64,000 nt of DNA. It comes from Achromobacter sp. UMC46 (GTDB taxonomy: Bacteria; Pseudomonadota; Gammaproteobacteria; Burkholderiales; Burkholderiaceae_B). Of the stretch, positions 17,368 to 25,041 are shown one piece after another. The translations under genes were made by a program, and so were the position numbers. Under the pieces are notes generated by a model. The model made no database searches. It was given only the letters and a program-made list of their open reading frames with translations, and had not been told where the DNA came from. The stretch lies in contig NZ_LZZS01000030.1 in the NCBI RefSeq assembly GCF_014170335.1, forward strand, positions 1-64,000, read 5' to 3'. How positions within the stretch are numbered: position 1 is the first letter of the stretch; each line of letters opens with the position of its first letter.

Positions 17368-18915
17368 ATGAGCGCCACTTTGATCCGTCCGCCCGGCCGC
17401 CCCGCTGGCCCGCCGCTGTCCACCCGCGCCAAGCGCTGGCTGTACCTGATCCACCGCTGGGCCGGCATCGTGCTGTGCCTGTTCTTCGCCATGTGGTTCA
17501 TAAGCGGCATGGTGATGATGTATGTCGGCTATCCCAAGCTGACGCCGCAGGAACGCCTGACGCACCTGGCGCCGCTGGACGCCGCCACCATCGCCACGGT
17601 CACCGTCACGCCCGCACAGGCGTTGGCGGCGGCGGGGCGCGGGGCCGATAACGCCGCCGGCCTGACCCTGGCCGCCACGCGCGGCGGCGCGCCGGTCTAT
17701 GCCGTGCCCGGCGGCATGCAGGCCGCGCCCAGGATCGTGGACGCCGCCACGGGCGCGCAGCTGCCGCCCGCCGATGCCGGCGTGGCGCAGGCCACTGCCC
17801 GTGCCTGGTTCGGCGGCCAATACGCCGCGCACTATCAGGGCACCGTGGACGAAGACGTGTACACGCACTCCGGCGCGCTCAAGCCGCACCGCCCGCTGCA
17901 CCGCGTGGACATGGACGACCCGGACCGGACGCGGCTCTATGTCTCGTCGGCGACGGGCGCGGTGGTGCTGGACGCCACCCGCAACGAACGCCTCTGGAAT
18001 TACGCGGGCGCGTGGATCCACTGGCTGTATCCGTTCCGGGGCAACGCGCTGGACCCGTGGTGGCACGACATCGTGGTGTGGCTGTCCGTCGCCGGCGTCG
18101 CGGTGGCGCTGACGGGCACCGTCGTGGGGATCCTGCGCTGGCGGTTTTCGCGGCCCTACGCCGGCGGCAGCCGTTCGCCCTACCGCGAAAGCATGATGCG
18201 CTGGCATCACCTGAGCGGCCTGCTGTTCGCCGCCGTCACCATCACGTGGATCTTCAGCGGGCTGATGTCGATGAACCCGTGGAAGCTCTTCACCAGCACG
18301 GCCGCCCCGCTGGACCGGGCGGCGTATACCGGCGCGGCCACCACAGCACCGTTGGCGCCGCCGCAAGCCTTGACCGCCGCCTTGCCCGCGCCGCCGCGTG
18401 AACTCATCTGGGCGCGCGCCGCCGGGCAGGACGTGGTGCTGGCGCGCAGCCCGGCGGGTGCGCCGCAAGTGCTGTCGGCCACGCTGGCAACACCGTATGC
18501 CTTCAGCGATTCGGACTTGCGCCAGGCGGCCGCGCATTTGCTGCCCGGCGCGGCGCTGCGCGAGGTGCAAGTGCTGCGCGCCTATGACCTCTACTACTAT
18601 GCGCGCGATGAACACGCCATGCTGGGCCACATCGAAAAGCCCCTGCCCGTCTGGCGGCTGGTCTACGACAACCCCCAGGCCACCTGGATCTATCTGGACC
18701 CGCATACCGGCCTGATCCAGGGCCGCCAGGACCGCAGCAATCGGGTCAGCCGCTGGCTGTTCGCCTTCCTGCACAGCTGGGACTGGACCGGCCTGCTGTC
18801 GCGCCGCCCGCTGTGGGATGCGCTGCTGATCTTCCTGAGCCTGGGCGGCGCCGCCCTGAGCCTGACGGGCGTCGTCATCGGCTGGCGCCGGCTGGGCAAG
18901 AAGCTGCGCGCCTGA
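17368..18915 (+). CDS. PepSY-associated membrane protein
   Basis: The 515-residue inner-membrane protein starts with a PepSY-TM helix (L-I-H-R-W-A-G-I-V-L-C-L-F-F-A-M-W-F) and has further helices at about 225-260, 275-300 and 470-505, with periplasmic PepSY-like segments between. Members of this family lie next to TonB receptors, and some act as ferric-siderophore reductases or uptake partners. Here it starts 20 bases after the receptor stop with AAAGGGAG upstream, so the two are probably co-transcribed. Periplasmic metal reduction or release is an inference. Confidence 0.85.
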   Translation: MSATLIRPPGRPAGPPLSTRAKRWLYLIHRWAGIVLCLFFAMWFISGMVMMYVGYPKLTPQERLTHLAPLDAATIATVTVTPAQALAAAGRGADNAAGLTLAATRGGAPVYAVPGGMQAAPRIVDAATGAQLPPADAGVAQATARAWFGGQYAAHYQGTVDEDVYTHSGALKPHRPLHRVDMDDPDRTRLYVSSATGAVVLDATRNERLWNYAGAWIHWLYPFRGNALDPWWHDIVVWLSVAGVAVALTGTVVGILRWRFSRPYAGGSRSPYRESMMRWHHLSGLLFAAVTITWIFSGLMSMNPWKLFTSTAAPLDRAAYTGAATTAPLAPPQALTAALPAPPRELIWARAAGQDVVLARSPAGAPQVLSATLATPYAFSDSDLRQAAAHLLPGAALREVQVLRAYDLYYYARDEHAMLGHIEKPLPVWRLVYDNPQATWIYLDPHTGLIQGRQDRSNRVSRWLFAFLHSWDWTGLLSRRPLWDALLIFLSLGGAALSLTGVVIGWRRLGKKLRA

Positions 18916-18979
18916 GGGCGCGCGGCGGATGCACTATGCTCACCCTCTTGCAGACGAATCACCGCATCAAGGAGCCACC

Positions 18980-19408
18980 ATGTCCGACGTCACCATTTAT
19001 CACAACCCCAAATGCGGCACGTCCCGCAATACGCTGGCCATGATCCGCAACGCCGGCATCGAACCCCAGGTGGTGCTGTACGTGGAAACGCCGCCATCGC
19101 GCGCCACGCTGAAGGCGCTGTTCAAGCAGGCCGGGATCAGCGTGCGCGACGCCCTGCGCGAAAAAGGCACACCGTACCTGGAACTGGGCCTGGACGATGC
19201 GTCCCTGACGGACGACGCACTGCTGGACGCCATCGAACAACACCCGATCCTGCTGAACCGTCCCTTTGTCTCCACGCCGCTGGGCGCCCGCCTGTGCCGC
19301 CCCAGCGAACTGGTGCTGGACATTCTGCCGGCGCCCCAGCAAGGCGCGTTCACGAAGGAAGACGGCGAGCTTGTCGTCAACGCCGACGGCAAACGCATCC
19401 AGAAGTAA
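18980..19408 (+). CDS. arsC: arsenate reductase, glutaredoxin-dependent (ArsC)
   Basis: The 142-residue cytoplasmic protein has the family active site H-N-P-K-C-G-T-S-R-N-T-L with catalytic Cys12, and the R-P-F-V-S-T-P-L-G-A-R-L-C-R-P segment carrying the arsenate-binding arginines. The length is standard for the E. coli plasmid-type ArsC. AAGGAG precedes the ATG at 18980. No arsR, arsB or acr3 lies nearby, so it is a lone gene; such orphan copies may be general ArsC-like oxidoreductases rather than part of an arsenic-resistance operon. Confidence 0.9.
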   Translation: MSDVTIYHNPKCGTSRNTLAMIRNAGIEPQVVLYVETPPSRATLKALFKQAGISVRDALREKGTPYLELGLDDASLTDDALLDAIEQHPILLNRPFVSTPLGARLCRPSELVLDILPAPQQGAFTKEDGELVVNADGKRIQK

Positions 19409-19429
19409 AAGCGGGCGCGGCGGCGCGCT

Positions 19430-19459
19430 TTGTAAGCGGATTGACGGGAAAGCTATTTA
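19430..19459 (+). promoter_or_regulatory. candidate sigma-70 promoter before the PAP2 gene
   Basis: TTGTAA (19430-19435) and TATTTA (19454-19459) are separated by 18 bases in the short gap after arsC. This would give a leader of about 33 bases to the ATG at 19499. Confidence 0.35.
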
Positions 19460-19498
19460 CCATCGCGGCTAACGATTATTACCCTGCGATGACGTGTC

Positions 19499-20104
19499 AT
19501 GAATTTCATGGAAAGCTTCAACCAGTCCCTTTTTCTGCTGATCAACGCCGATCCGGCCACGCCCGCCTGGCGCATCCATGCCGCCATGCTGGTGGCCAAT
19601 CAGTTGATCCTGCTGGTGCCGGTGGCGCTGGCGGCGCTGTGGCTGTGGGGTGGCGAGCCGCAGCGCAGCCTGGCGCTGAAGGTGCTGGCGGGCATCGCCG
19701 TGGCGCTGTTCGCCAGCTATGTCTGCGGCGCGCTGTGGCCGCACCCGCGCCCCTTCACGATCGGCCTGGGGCAGGCCTTCTTCCCGCACAAGGCGACGTC
19801 GTCGTTCCCCAGCAACCACACCCTCATCATCGCCACCTTCGCATGGGTGCTGGTCTTCGACCGGCGCTGGGCAGGATGGGGCTGGGCGACGCTGCTGGCG
19901 GCCGCCGTGGTCGGCACGTCGCGCGTCTATCTGGGCGTGCACTTCCCGCTGGACATCGCGGGCGGCCTGATCCTGGCGCCCGTCGCGGCAGGCCTGGCGG
20001 CGGCGGCCTGGAACCGCGCCGGCGCACCGCTGACGCGGCTCGTGCAGGGCGTCTATCGCAAACTGCTGGCCCTGCCCATCGCGCGGGGCTGGATCCGCGC
20101 CTAG
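19499..20104 (+). CDS. PAP2-family undecaprenyl-diphosphatase (BcrC/YbjG type)
   Basis: The 201-residue membrane protein has the three PAP2 motifs: W-P-H-P-R-P-F (motif 1), S-S-F-P-S-N-H (motif 2, the PSNH form found in BcrC) and S-R-V-Y-L-G-V-H-F-P-L-D-I (motif 3). About five hydrophobic helices surround them. It most likely dephosphorylates undecaprenyl diphosphate to recycle the cell-wall lipid carrier; another lipid phosphate substrate cannot be excluded. A second Met three codons in is an alternative start. Confidence 0.88.
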   Translation: MNFMESFNQSLFLLINADPATPAWRIHAAMLVANQLILLVPVALAALWLWGGEPQRSLALKVLAGIAVALFASYVCGALWPHPRPFTIGLGQAFFPHKATSSFPSNHTLIIATFAWVLVFDRRWAGWGWATLLAAAVVGTSRVYLGVHFPLDIAGGLILAPVAAGLAAAAWNRAGAPLTRLVQGVYRKLLALPIARGWIRA

Positions 20105-20119
20105 CCGCGCCAGCCGCGA

Positions 20120-21103
20120 TCAGTTGATCGCGACCTTGGCGTCTTTGACCAGCTTCGCGTAGTTCTCGGTGTCGGTCCCGATCCGGGCCCGCATCTGCTC
20201 CGGCGTATCGCCGATGGGCACCGCGCCGATCTCCGCCATGCGGCGCGAGAAATCAGGCGACTTGATGATGGCCACCATCTCGGCGTTCAGTTTCGCCACG
20301 ATGTCCTTCGGGACCGCGGCCGGCGCCAACACCCCGAACCAGGTTCCCATGTTGAACGGCTTCAGCCCCGCCTCTTCCATCGTTGGCACATCGGGCAGCG
20401 CCGCCGAACGTTGATTGGTCGTCACCGCCAGCGCGCGCAGCTTGCCGCTCTGGATATGCGCCAGCACCGGCGTGATGGTGTCGAACGACATGTCGATCTG
20501 GCCGCCCAGCAGGTCGGTCGTCAACGGGCCGCTGCCCTTGTACGGCACGTGCAGCAGTTGCACATGGCCTTCGTGTTCGAACTGCGCGCCGATCAGGTGC
20601 TGGCCGGTGCCCATGCCGTTGGACCCGTAGGTCAGCTTGCCCGGCGCGGCGCGCGCCAGCGTCAGCAGGCTCTGCACATTCTTCGCGTCCACCTTGGGGT
20701 TGACCACCAGCACGTTGGGCACCAGCGCCACCGTCGTGACAGGCGCGAAATCCTTCTGGAAGTCGTAGTGCAGGCTCTTGTAGACGCTGGTGGCGATGGT
20801 GTGGTGCACCGCGCCCATCAGCAGCGTGTAGCCGTCGGGCGCGGCACGGGCCACGTAGTCCGCGCCCAGGGTGGACCCCGCGCCCGGCTTGTTCTCCACC
20901 ACCACCGGCTGGCCCAGACGCTTGGCCAGTTCCTGCCCCAGCGCGCGCGCCAGCACGTCCGTCGTGCCCCCTGCCGGGAACGGCACGATCAGGTTCACCG
21001 ACCGCGCGGGATACGGCTGCGCCGCCGCGACGCCGCCCGCCAGGGGCAGGCTCAACAGGCACGCGAACGCCAGGGCGCGCGCGCGTAAGGCTTGCTTGGA
21101 CAT
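20120..21103 (-). CDS. Bug-family (TctC) tripartite tricarboxylate transporter binding protein
   Basis: The 327-residue periplasmic protein has a signal peptide ending near GGVAAA-QPYP. The Bug hallmark sequence follows: P-A-R-S-V-N-L-I-V-P-F-P-A-G-G-T-T-D, V-V-V-E-N-K-P-G-A-G-S-T-L-G and A-P-D-G-Y-T-L-L-M-G. Such proteins bind carboxylates or other small acids and are greatly expanded in Bordetella and Achromobacter. It lies 132 bases downstream of the tartrate-dehydrogenase-like gene on the same strand, so a hydroxy-dicarboxylate ligand is plausible. No TctA/TctB membrane genes are nearby, as is common for orphan Bug genes. Confidence 0.92.
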   Translation of the reverse strand: MSKQALRARALAFACLLSLPLAGGVAAAQPYPARSVNLIVPFPAGGTTDVLARALGQELAKRLGQPVVVENKPGAGSTLGADYVARAAPDGYTLLMGAVHHTIATSVYKSLHYDFQKDFAPVTTVALVPNVLVVNPKVDAKNVQSLLTLARAAPGKLTYGSNGMGTGQHLIGAQFEHEGHVQLLHVPYKGSGPLTTDLLGGQIDMSFDTITPVLAHIQSGKLRALAVTTNQRSAALPDVPTMEEAGLKPFNMGTWFGVLAPAAVPKDIVAKLNAEMVAIIKSPDFSRRMAEIGAVPIGDTPEQMRARIGTDTENYAKLVKDAKVAIN

Positions 21104-21185
21104 GCTTGTCTCCTTGGGATACGAATGGACTTCGCTTCTTGTTGTGCCACCGGAAACCGGCCCGGATCTTGCGCCCTGGGTCCGG

Positions 21186-21226
21186 TTTCGGGGTATTGCT
21201 TTCGGGTAATGCCTTCGGGTAGCGCC
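21186..21226. repeat. three imperfect 13-14-base tandem units
   Basis: TTTCGGGGTATTGC, TTTCGGGTAATGCC and TTCGGGTAGCGCC run head to tail in the gap between the dehydrogenase and Bug genes. Function unknown; the array may be slippage-prone spacer. Confidence 0.5.
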
Positions 21227-21235
21227 TGCTTTTTC

Positions 21236-22321
21236 CTATGCCGCCCGGGCCCGTCCAGCGGCTTCCAGCTGCGCGCAGACCGCTGCCGTCACCTGCTCCG
21301 TCGTGGCGTTCCCGCCCAGGTCGCGGGTATGCAGCGCGGGATTCGCGGTCACGCTTTCTATCGCCTGCATCAAGCGCGCGGCGGCGGCATTTTCGCCCAG
21401 ATGCTCAAGCAGCATGACGACCGACCAAAACGTGCCCACCGGGTTCGCCAAGCCCTTGCCCATGATGTCGAAGGCCGACCCGTGGATGGGTTCGAACATG
21501 GACGGGTAGCGGCGTTCCGGGTCGATGTTGCCCGTGGGCGCAATGCCCAGGCTGCCGGCCAGCGCCGCCGCCAGGTCGCTGAGGATGTCGGCATGCAGGT
21601 TGGTGGCGACGATGGTGTCCAGCGACGCCGGGCGGTTGACCATGCGCGCCGTGGCGGCGTCCACCAGTTCCTTGTCCCATGTCACGTCCGGGAACTCGCG
21701 GCTGACCTGCAGCGCGATCTCGTCCCACATCACCATCGCATGGCGCTGCGCATTCGATTTGGTCACGACGGTCAGCAGCTTGCGCGGGCGCGACTGCGCC
21801 AGCTTGAACGCAAAGCGCAGGATGCGCTCGACGCCGGCGCGCGTCATGATCGACACGTCGGTGGCCGCCTCGATGGGGTGTCCCTGATGCACGCGGCCAC
21901 CCACGCCCGAATATTCGCCTTCCGAGTTTTCGCGCACGATCACCCAGTTCAGCTGTTCGGGCGTGCAGCGCTTGAGCGGCGCGTCGATGCCGGGCAGGAT
22001 CCGCGTAGGCCGCACGTTGGCGTACTGGTCGAAGCCCTGGCAGATCTTCAGGCGCAGGCCCCACAAGGTGATGTGGTCGGCGATGTCGGGGTCACCCGCC
22101 GATCCGAACAGGATCGCGTCCTTATTGCGCAAGGCGTCCAGCCCATCGGCCGGCATCATCACGCCATGCTTGCGGTAGTAGTCGCCGCCCCAGTCGAAGT
22201 CCTGGAACTCGAAGCGCAGGCCGTCCTGGCTGGCCAGCGCTTGCAGGATGCGCTGGCCGGCGGGAATGACTTCCTTGCCGATGCCGTCGCCGGGAATGGT
22301 TGCGATGCGGTAAGTCTTCAT
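21236..22321 (-). CDS. tartrate dehydrogenase / D-malate-type beta-decarboxylating dehydrogenase
   Basis: The 361-residue NAD-dependent enzyme belongs to the isocitrate/isopropylmalate dehydrogenase family. It shows I-P-G-D-G-I-G-K-E-V at the start, W-G-G-D-Y-Y-R-K-H-G and E-N-S-E-G-E-Y-S-G-V-G-G-R, both typical of the tartrate/D-malate branch, and the metal and cofactor segment N-L-H-A-D-I-L-S-D-L-A-A with late M-F-E-P-I-H-G-S-A. It probably oxidises and decarboxylates tartrate, D-malate or a similar hydroxy-acid. The downstream Bug gene may supply uptake. An inverted repeat brackets its ribosome-binding site. Confidence 0.9.
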   Translation of the reverse strand: MKTYRIATIPGDGIGKEVIPAGQRILQALASQDGLRFEFQDFDWGGDYYRKHGVMMPADGLDALRNKDAILFGSAGDPDIADHITLWGLRLKICQGFDQYANVRPTRILPGIDAPLKRCTPEQLNWVIVRENSEGEYSGVGGRVHQGHPIEAATDVSIMTRAGVERILRFAFKLAQSRPRKLLTVVTKSNAQRHAMVMWDEIALQVSREFPDVTWDKELVDAATARMVNRPASLDTIVATNLHADILSDLAAALAGSLGIAPTGNIDPERRYPSMFEPIHGSAFDIMGKGLANPVGTFWSVVMLLEHLGENAAAARLMQAIESVTANPALHTRDLGGNATTEQVTAAVCAQLEAAGRARAA

Positions 22322-22323
22322 GG

Positions 22324-22359
22324 GCCGACAGGCCTCCTTGCAGAAAAGAGTCTGTCGGC
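22324..22359 (-). promoter_or_regulatory. inverted repeat bracketing the dehydrogenase ribosome-binding site
   Basis: Perfect 8-base arms GCCGACAG / CTGTCGGC are 20 bases apart, with the AAGGAGG ribosome site in the loop and the ATG two bases beyond the inner arm on the minus strand. It could be an RNA hairpin affecting translation or a protein operator. Confidence 0.45.
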
Positions 22360-22432
22360 ACTTTACTGAGCGCCAGCGCCGTGGACGGCGCCGGAATTCA
22401 CAACATCTTCAACCTGAAGTTGAAAGTGGCGG

Positions 22433-22957
22433 TCAATGCGCGGAATGCCGGGCCTCGTGATCCAGCAGCCAGCGCTTGCGGTGCAGCCCGCCGCCGTAGC
22501 CCGTCAGCGAGGCGTTGGCGCCGATCACCCGATGGCACGGGATCACGATGCCCACCGGGTTGGCGCCGTTGGCCAGCCCCACCGCGCGCACGGCCGACGG
22601 CCGTTCGATGCGGCCGGCCAGGCCGCCGTAGCTGACGGTCTGCCCGCCCGCGATGCCGCGCAGCGCCTGCCAGACCTGCCGCTGGAAGTCCGTGCCGCCC
22701 AGCGCCACGGGAACCCCGTTGATGGCGGCCACGTCTCCGTCGAAGTACGCCTCAAGTGCCCGGCGCGCCGCGGAAGCCTCGCCCGCGTCTTGCACCAGCA
22801 CGGCGTCTTTCCCATACTGGCGGCGCAGCAGCGTGTGCATGCGCGCTTCATAGTCTTCCCAATCGACCGCGCGCAACCGTTGCTGCGCATCCGTCAGCAC
22901 CAGCATCTGGCCCAGCGGCGTGGCGACGCGTTCCAAGGAAAATGTGTGGATCGGCAT
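22433..22957 (-). CDS. ogt: methylated-DNA-protein-cysteine S-methyltransferase
   Basis: The 174-residue suicide repair protein removes O6-methyl groups from guanine. The active site I-P-C-H-R-V-I-G is at about residue 140, with the preceding helix-turn-helix region ([15 protein letters not shown]) and the N-G-A-N-P-V-G hinge. The start at 22957 is chosen because GGGAG precedes it and because the probable -10 (TATATT, 22994-22989) puts the transcript start inside the longer frame. It diverges from ada-alkA across a shared inverted repeat, which suggests joint induction by alkylation. Confidence 0.93.
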   Translation of the reverse strand: MPIHTFSLERVATPLGQMLVLTDAQQRLRAVDWEDYEARMHTLLRRQYGKDAVLVQDAGEASAARRALEAYFDGDVAAINGVPVALGGTDFQRQVWQALRGIAGGQTVSYGGLAGRIERPSAVRAVGLANGANPVGIVIPCHRVIGANASLTGYGGGLHRKRWLLDHEARHSAH

Positions 22958-23018
22958 GGCCGGCTCCCGGTGAAGTCTCGATGGGGCCAATATAAATCCC
23001 GGACGGCCCCCGGGGCTG

Positions 23019-23067
23019 GCGGTTTTCGGACACCAGTGTTCGCCTCACAACCGTGTCCGAAAACCGC
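23019..23067. promoter_or_regulatory. perfect 15-base inverted repeat, probable Ada operators for ogt and ada-alkA
   Basis: GCGGTTTTCGGACAC (23019-23033) and its exact reverse complement (23053-23067) are spaced by 19 bases. The left arm ends two bases from the -35 position of the ogt promoter (-10 TATATT at 22994-22989). The right arm abuts the -35 position of the ada promoter (-10 TAGTAT at 23091-23096). Both -35 hexamers are poor, as expected when an activator such as methylated Ada is needed. Confidence 0.65.
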
Positions 23068-23102
23068 TAGATCCCGCCTCGGCGCGACGTTAGTATCGGT
23101 TC

Positions 23103-24548
23103 ATGGACCTGAACCACGACGCCTGCTACAGCGCCATCCAAGTGCGCGACGCCCGTTACGACGGCCGCTTCTTCACGGCCGTCAAGACGACGCGAATCTA
23201 TTGCCGCCCGGTCTGTCCGGCCCGCACGCCGCTATCGAAGAACGTCACATTCTTCTCGACGGCCGCCGCCGCGCAAGAGGCCGGATTTCACCCGTGCCTG
23301 CGCTGCCGGCCGGAAACAGCGCCGGAATTGGGGCCGGGGCACGAACTGCCCGACAGCGTGGCGCGCGCGCTGCAATTGATCGAACTGGGCGCGCTGGACG
23401 ACGACGGCGTGGATGCGCTGGCCCAGCGCCTGGGCGTGGGCGAACGCCAACTGCGCCGCCAGTTCCGCCAGCACCTGGGCGCCTCCCCCGTGGCGGTGGC
23501 GCAAACGCGCCGCGTGCTGCTGGCCAAGCAACTGATCCACGAAACCCATTTGCCCATGGCGGAAATCGCCTTCGCCTCGGGCTTCGGCAGCATCCGCCGC
23601 TTCAACGAGATTTTCCTGGACCTGTTCGGCCGCGCCCCCGGCGAATTGCGACGCTCTGAGAAGCCCGAGGTGTCCGCCGGCCGGGACGGCGAGATCAAGC
23701 TGCTGCTGCGCTACCGTCCGCCCTACGATTGGGACGCCATGCTGGCCTTCCTGCGGCTGCGCGCCATTCCCGGCATCGAGCACGTCACCGAAGACAGCTA
23801 CGCGCGCACCGTCAGCCTGGACGGCTATCAAGGCACCGTCACCGTGCGGCCCGGCACCGGCAACGCCTTGCAGGTCACCGTGCGCTTTCCGCGCCTGCAA
23901 GCGCTGCCCGCGATCATCGCGCGGGTGCGCCGCGTGTTCGACCTGGCCAGCGACCCCGTCGCCATCGCGGCGCAATTCGCCGGCGACCCGGTCATGACCA
24001 CACTGATTCAGGCCCGGCCGGGCTTGCGCGTGCCCGGCGCCTGGGACGGCTTCGAACTGGCGATGCGCGCCGTCCTGGGCCAGCAGATCACCGTGGTCGC
24101 CGCCATCCGCCTGGCCGGCAAGCTGGTGGCCGCGCACGGCGCGCCCATGACGCAGCCGGAAGGCCCGTTGACCCATGTGTTCCCCGAACCCGCCGTCGTC
24201 GCCGCGGCCGAACTGGCCTCGCTGGGCATGCCCCGCAGCCGCGCCGCGACGTTGTCGGCCGTGGGCGCGGCCGCCGTCGCCGACAAGCACCTGTTCGACG
24301 CCGCCAGCGGGCTGGAGGAAGCCGTCGCGCGCCTGCGCCAGATCCGCGGCGTGGGGGAATGGACGGCGCAATACATCGCCTTGCGCCAGCTGCGCGAACC
24401 GGACGCGTTCCCCTCGGCCGACATCGGCTTGATCCGCGCACTGGAGAAACTGGAATCGCGGGAAGTGACGCCCGCGCAGCTATTGGCCCGATCCGAGCAA
24501 TGGCGGCCGTGGCGCGCTTACGCAGCGCAGCATTTGTGGACGGCATGA
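23103..24548 (+). CDS. Ada-type methylation sensor fused to AlkA 3-methyladenine glycosylase
   Basis: The 481-residue protein joins three parts. The Ada N-terminal zinc domain has C34, C38, C65 and C68 (R-I-Y-C-R-P-V-C and H-P-C-L-R-C), C34 being the expected methyl acceptor. An AraC-type helix-turn-helix covers about 80-190. An AlkA N-domain and HhH-GPD glycosylase follow (about 200-481), with I-R-G-V-G-E-W-T-A-Q-Y and a catalytic Asp near 440 (F-P-S-A-D-I-G-L-I-R). It lacks the O6-methylguanine domain of E. coli Ada, which the divergent ogt supplies. The ATG coincides with the predicted transcript start, and no ribosome site is seen. Confidence 0.93.
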   Translation: MDLNHDACYSAIQVRDARYDGRFFTAVKTTRIYCRPVCPARTPLSKNVTFFSTAAAAQEAGFHPCLRCRPETAPELGPGHELPDSVARALQLIELGALDDDGVDALAQRLGVGERQLRRQFRQHLGASPVAVAQTRRVLLAKQLIHETHLPMAEIAFASGFGSIRRFNEIFLDLFGRAPGELRRSEKPEVSAGRDGEIKLLLRYRPPYDWDAMLAFLRLRAIPGIEHVTEDSYARTVSLDGYQGTVTVRPGTGNALQVTVRFPRLQALPAIIARVRRVFDLASDPVAIAAQFAGDPVMTTLIQARPGLRVPGAWDGFELAMRAVLGQQITVVAAIRLAGKLVAAHGAPMTQPEGPLTHVFPEPAVVAAAELASLGMPRSRAATLSAVGAAAVADKHLFDAASGLEEAVARLRQIRGVGEWTAQYIALRQLREPDAFPSADIGLIRALEKLESREVTPAQLLARSEQWRPWRAYAAQHLWTA

Positions 24549-24687
24549 ACGTCGCGTGGCATGCGCCCTTGCGCACGCAGCGCCGTCAAGGACATACTGG
24601 GCGGCCCGCGGCCTGGGGCGACTTGTCGCCTTGCCTGCCGCCACTCCGCTCCGCTCACCGCGGACATTATCGGGAGCGGTTCCGCAC

Positions 24688-25041
24688 ATGCCTGCCCTGC
24701 CGTTTTGTCCGCCGCCCGGCGCGGCCTTGTCCGCCCATCTGGCCTGTGCGCTGCTGACGATGACCTGCGCCGCGCCCGCCTGGGCTGCGGACAGCGACCT
24801 GCAAGCCCAGGCCTGGGCTGCTTCCTGTCTTTCCTGCCATGCGCCGGCGGCGCGATCGGCATCCGCCGTCCCTGCGCTGGAAGGCCGCCCCGCCGATTGG
24901 ATCGCCACGCGCATGCGGACACTGGCGGGCTCAGCCTCGGAGGCCGGCGTCATGGGCCAGATCGCCCGCGGCTACACCGATGCCGAGATCGTCCGTATCG
25001 CGGACTGGTTTGCCGGGCAACCCAAGGCGGACGCGCCATGA
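24688..25041 (+). CDS. soxE: c-type cytochrome, flavocytochrome c sulfide dehydrogenase subunit
   Basis: The 117-residue protein has a signal peptide (LACALLTMTCAAPAWA) and one haem-binding site C-L-S-C-H near residue 46, with a distal Met candidate in the V-M-G-Q-I-A-R-G-Y segment. It matches the small cytochrome that partners the FAD subunit of sulfide dehydrogenase (FccA/SoxE). The ATG at 24688 with CGGGAG upstream is preferred over earlier Met codons, whose sequence is not protein-like. Its stop overlaps the flavoprotein start by four bases, so the two subunits are coupled. Confidence 0.85.
   Translation: MPALPFCPPPGAALSAHLACALLTMTCAAPAWAADSDLQAQAWAASCLSCHAPAARSASAVPALEGRPADWIATRMRTLAGSASEAGVMGQIARGYTDAEIVRIADWFAGQPKADAP

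Noticed and set aside
24630..24650. GGCGAC/GTCGCC inverted repeat as terminator after ada-alkA
   Set aside because: The loop would be only two bases and no T-run follows.
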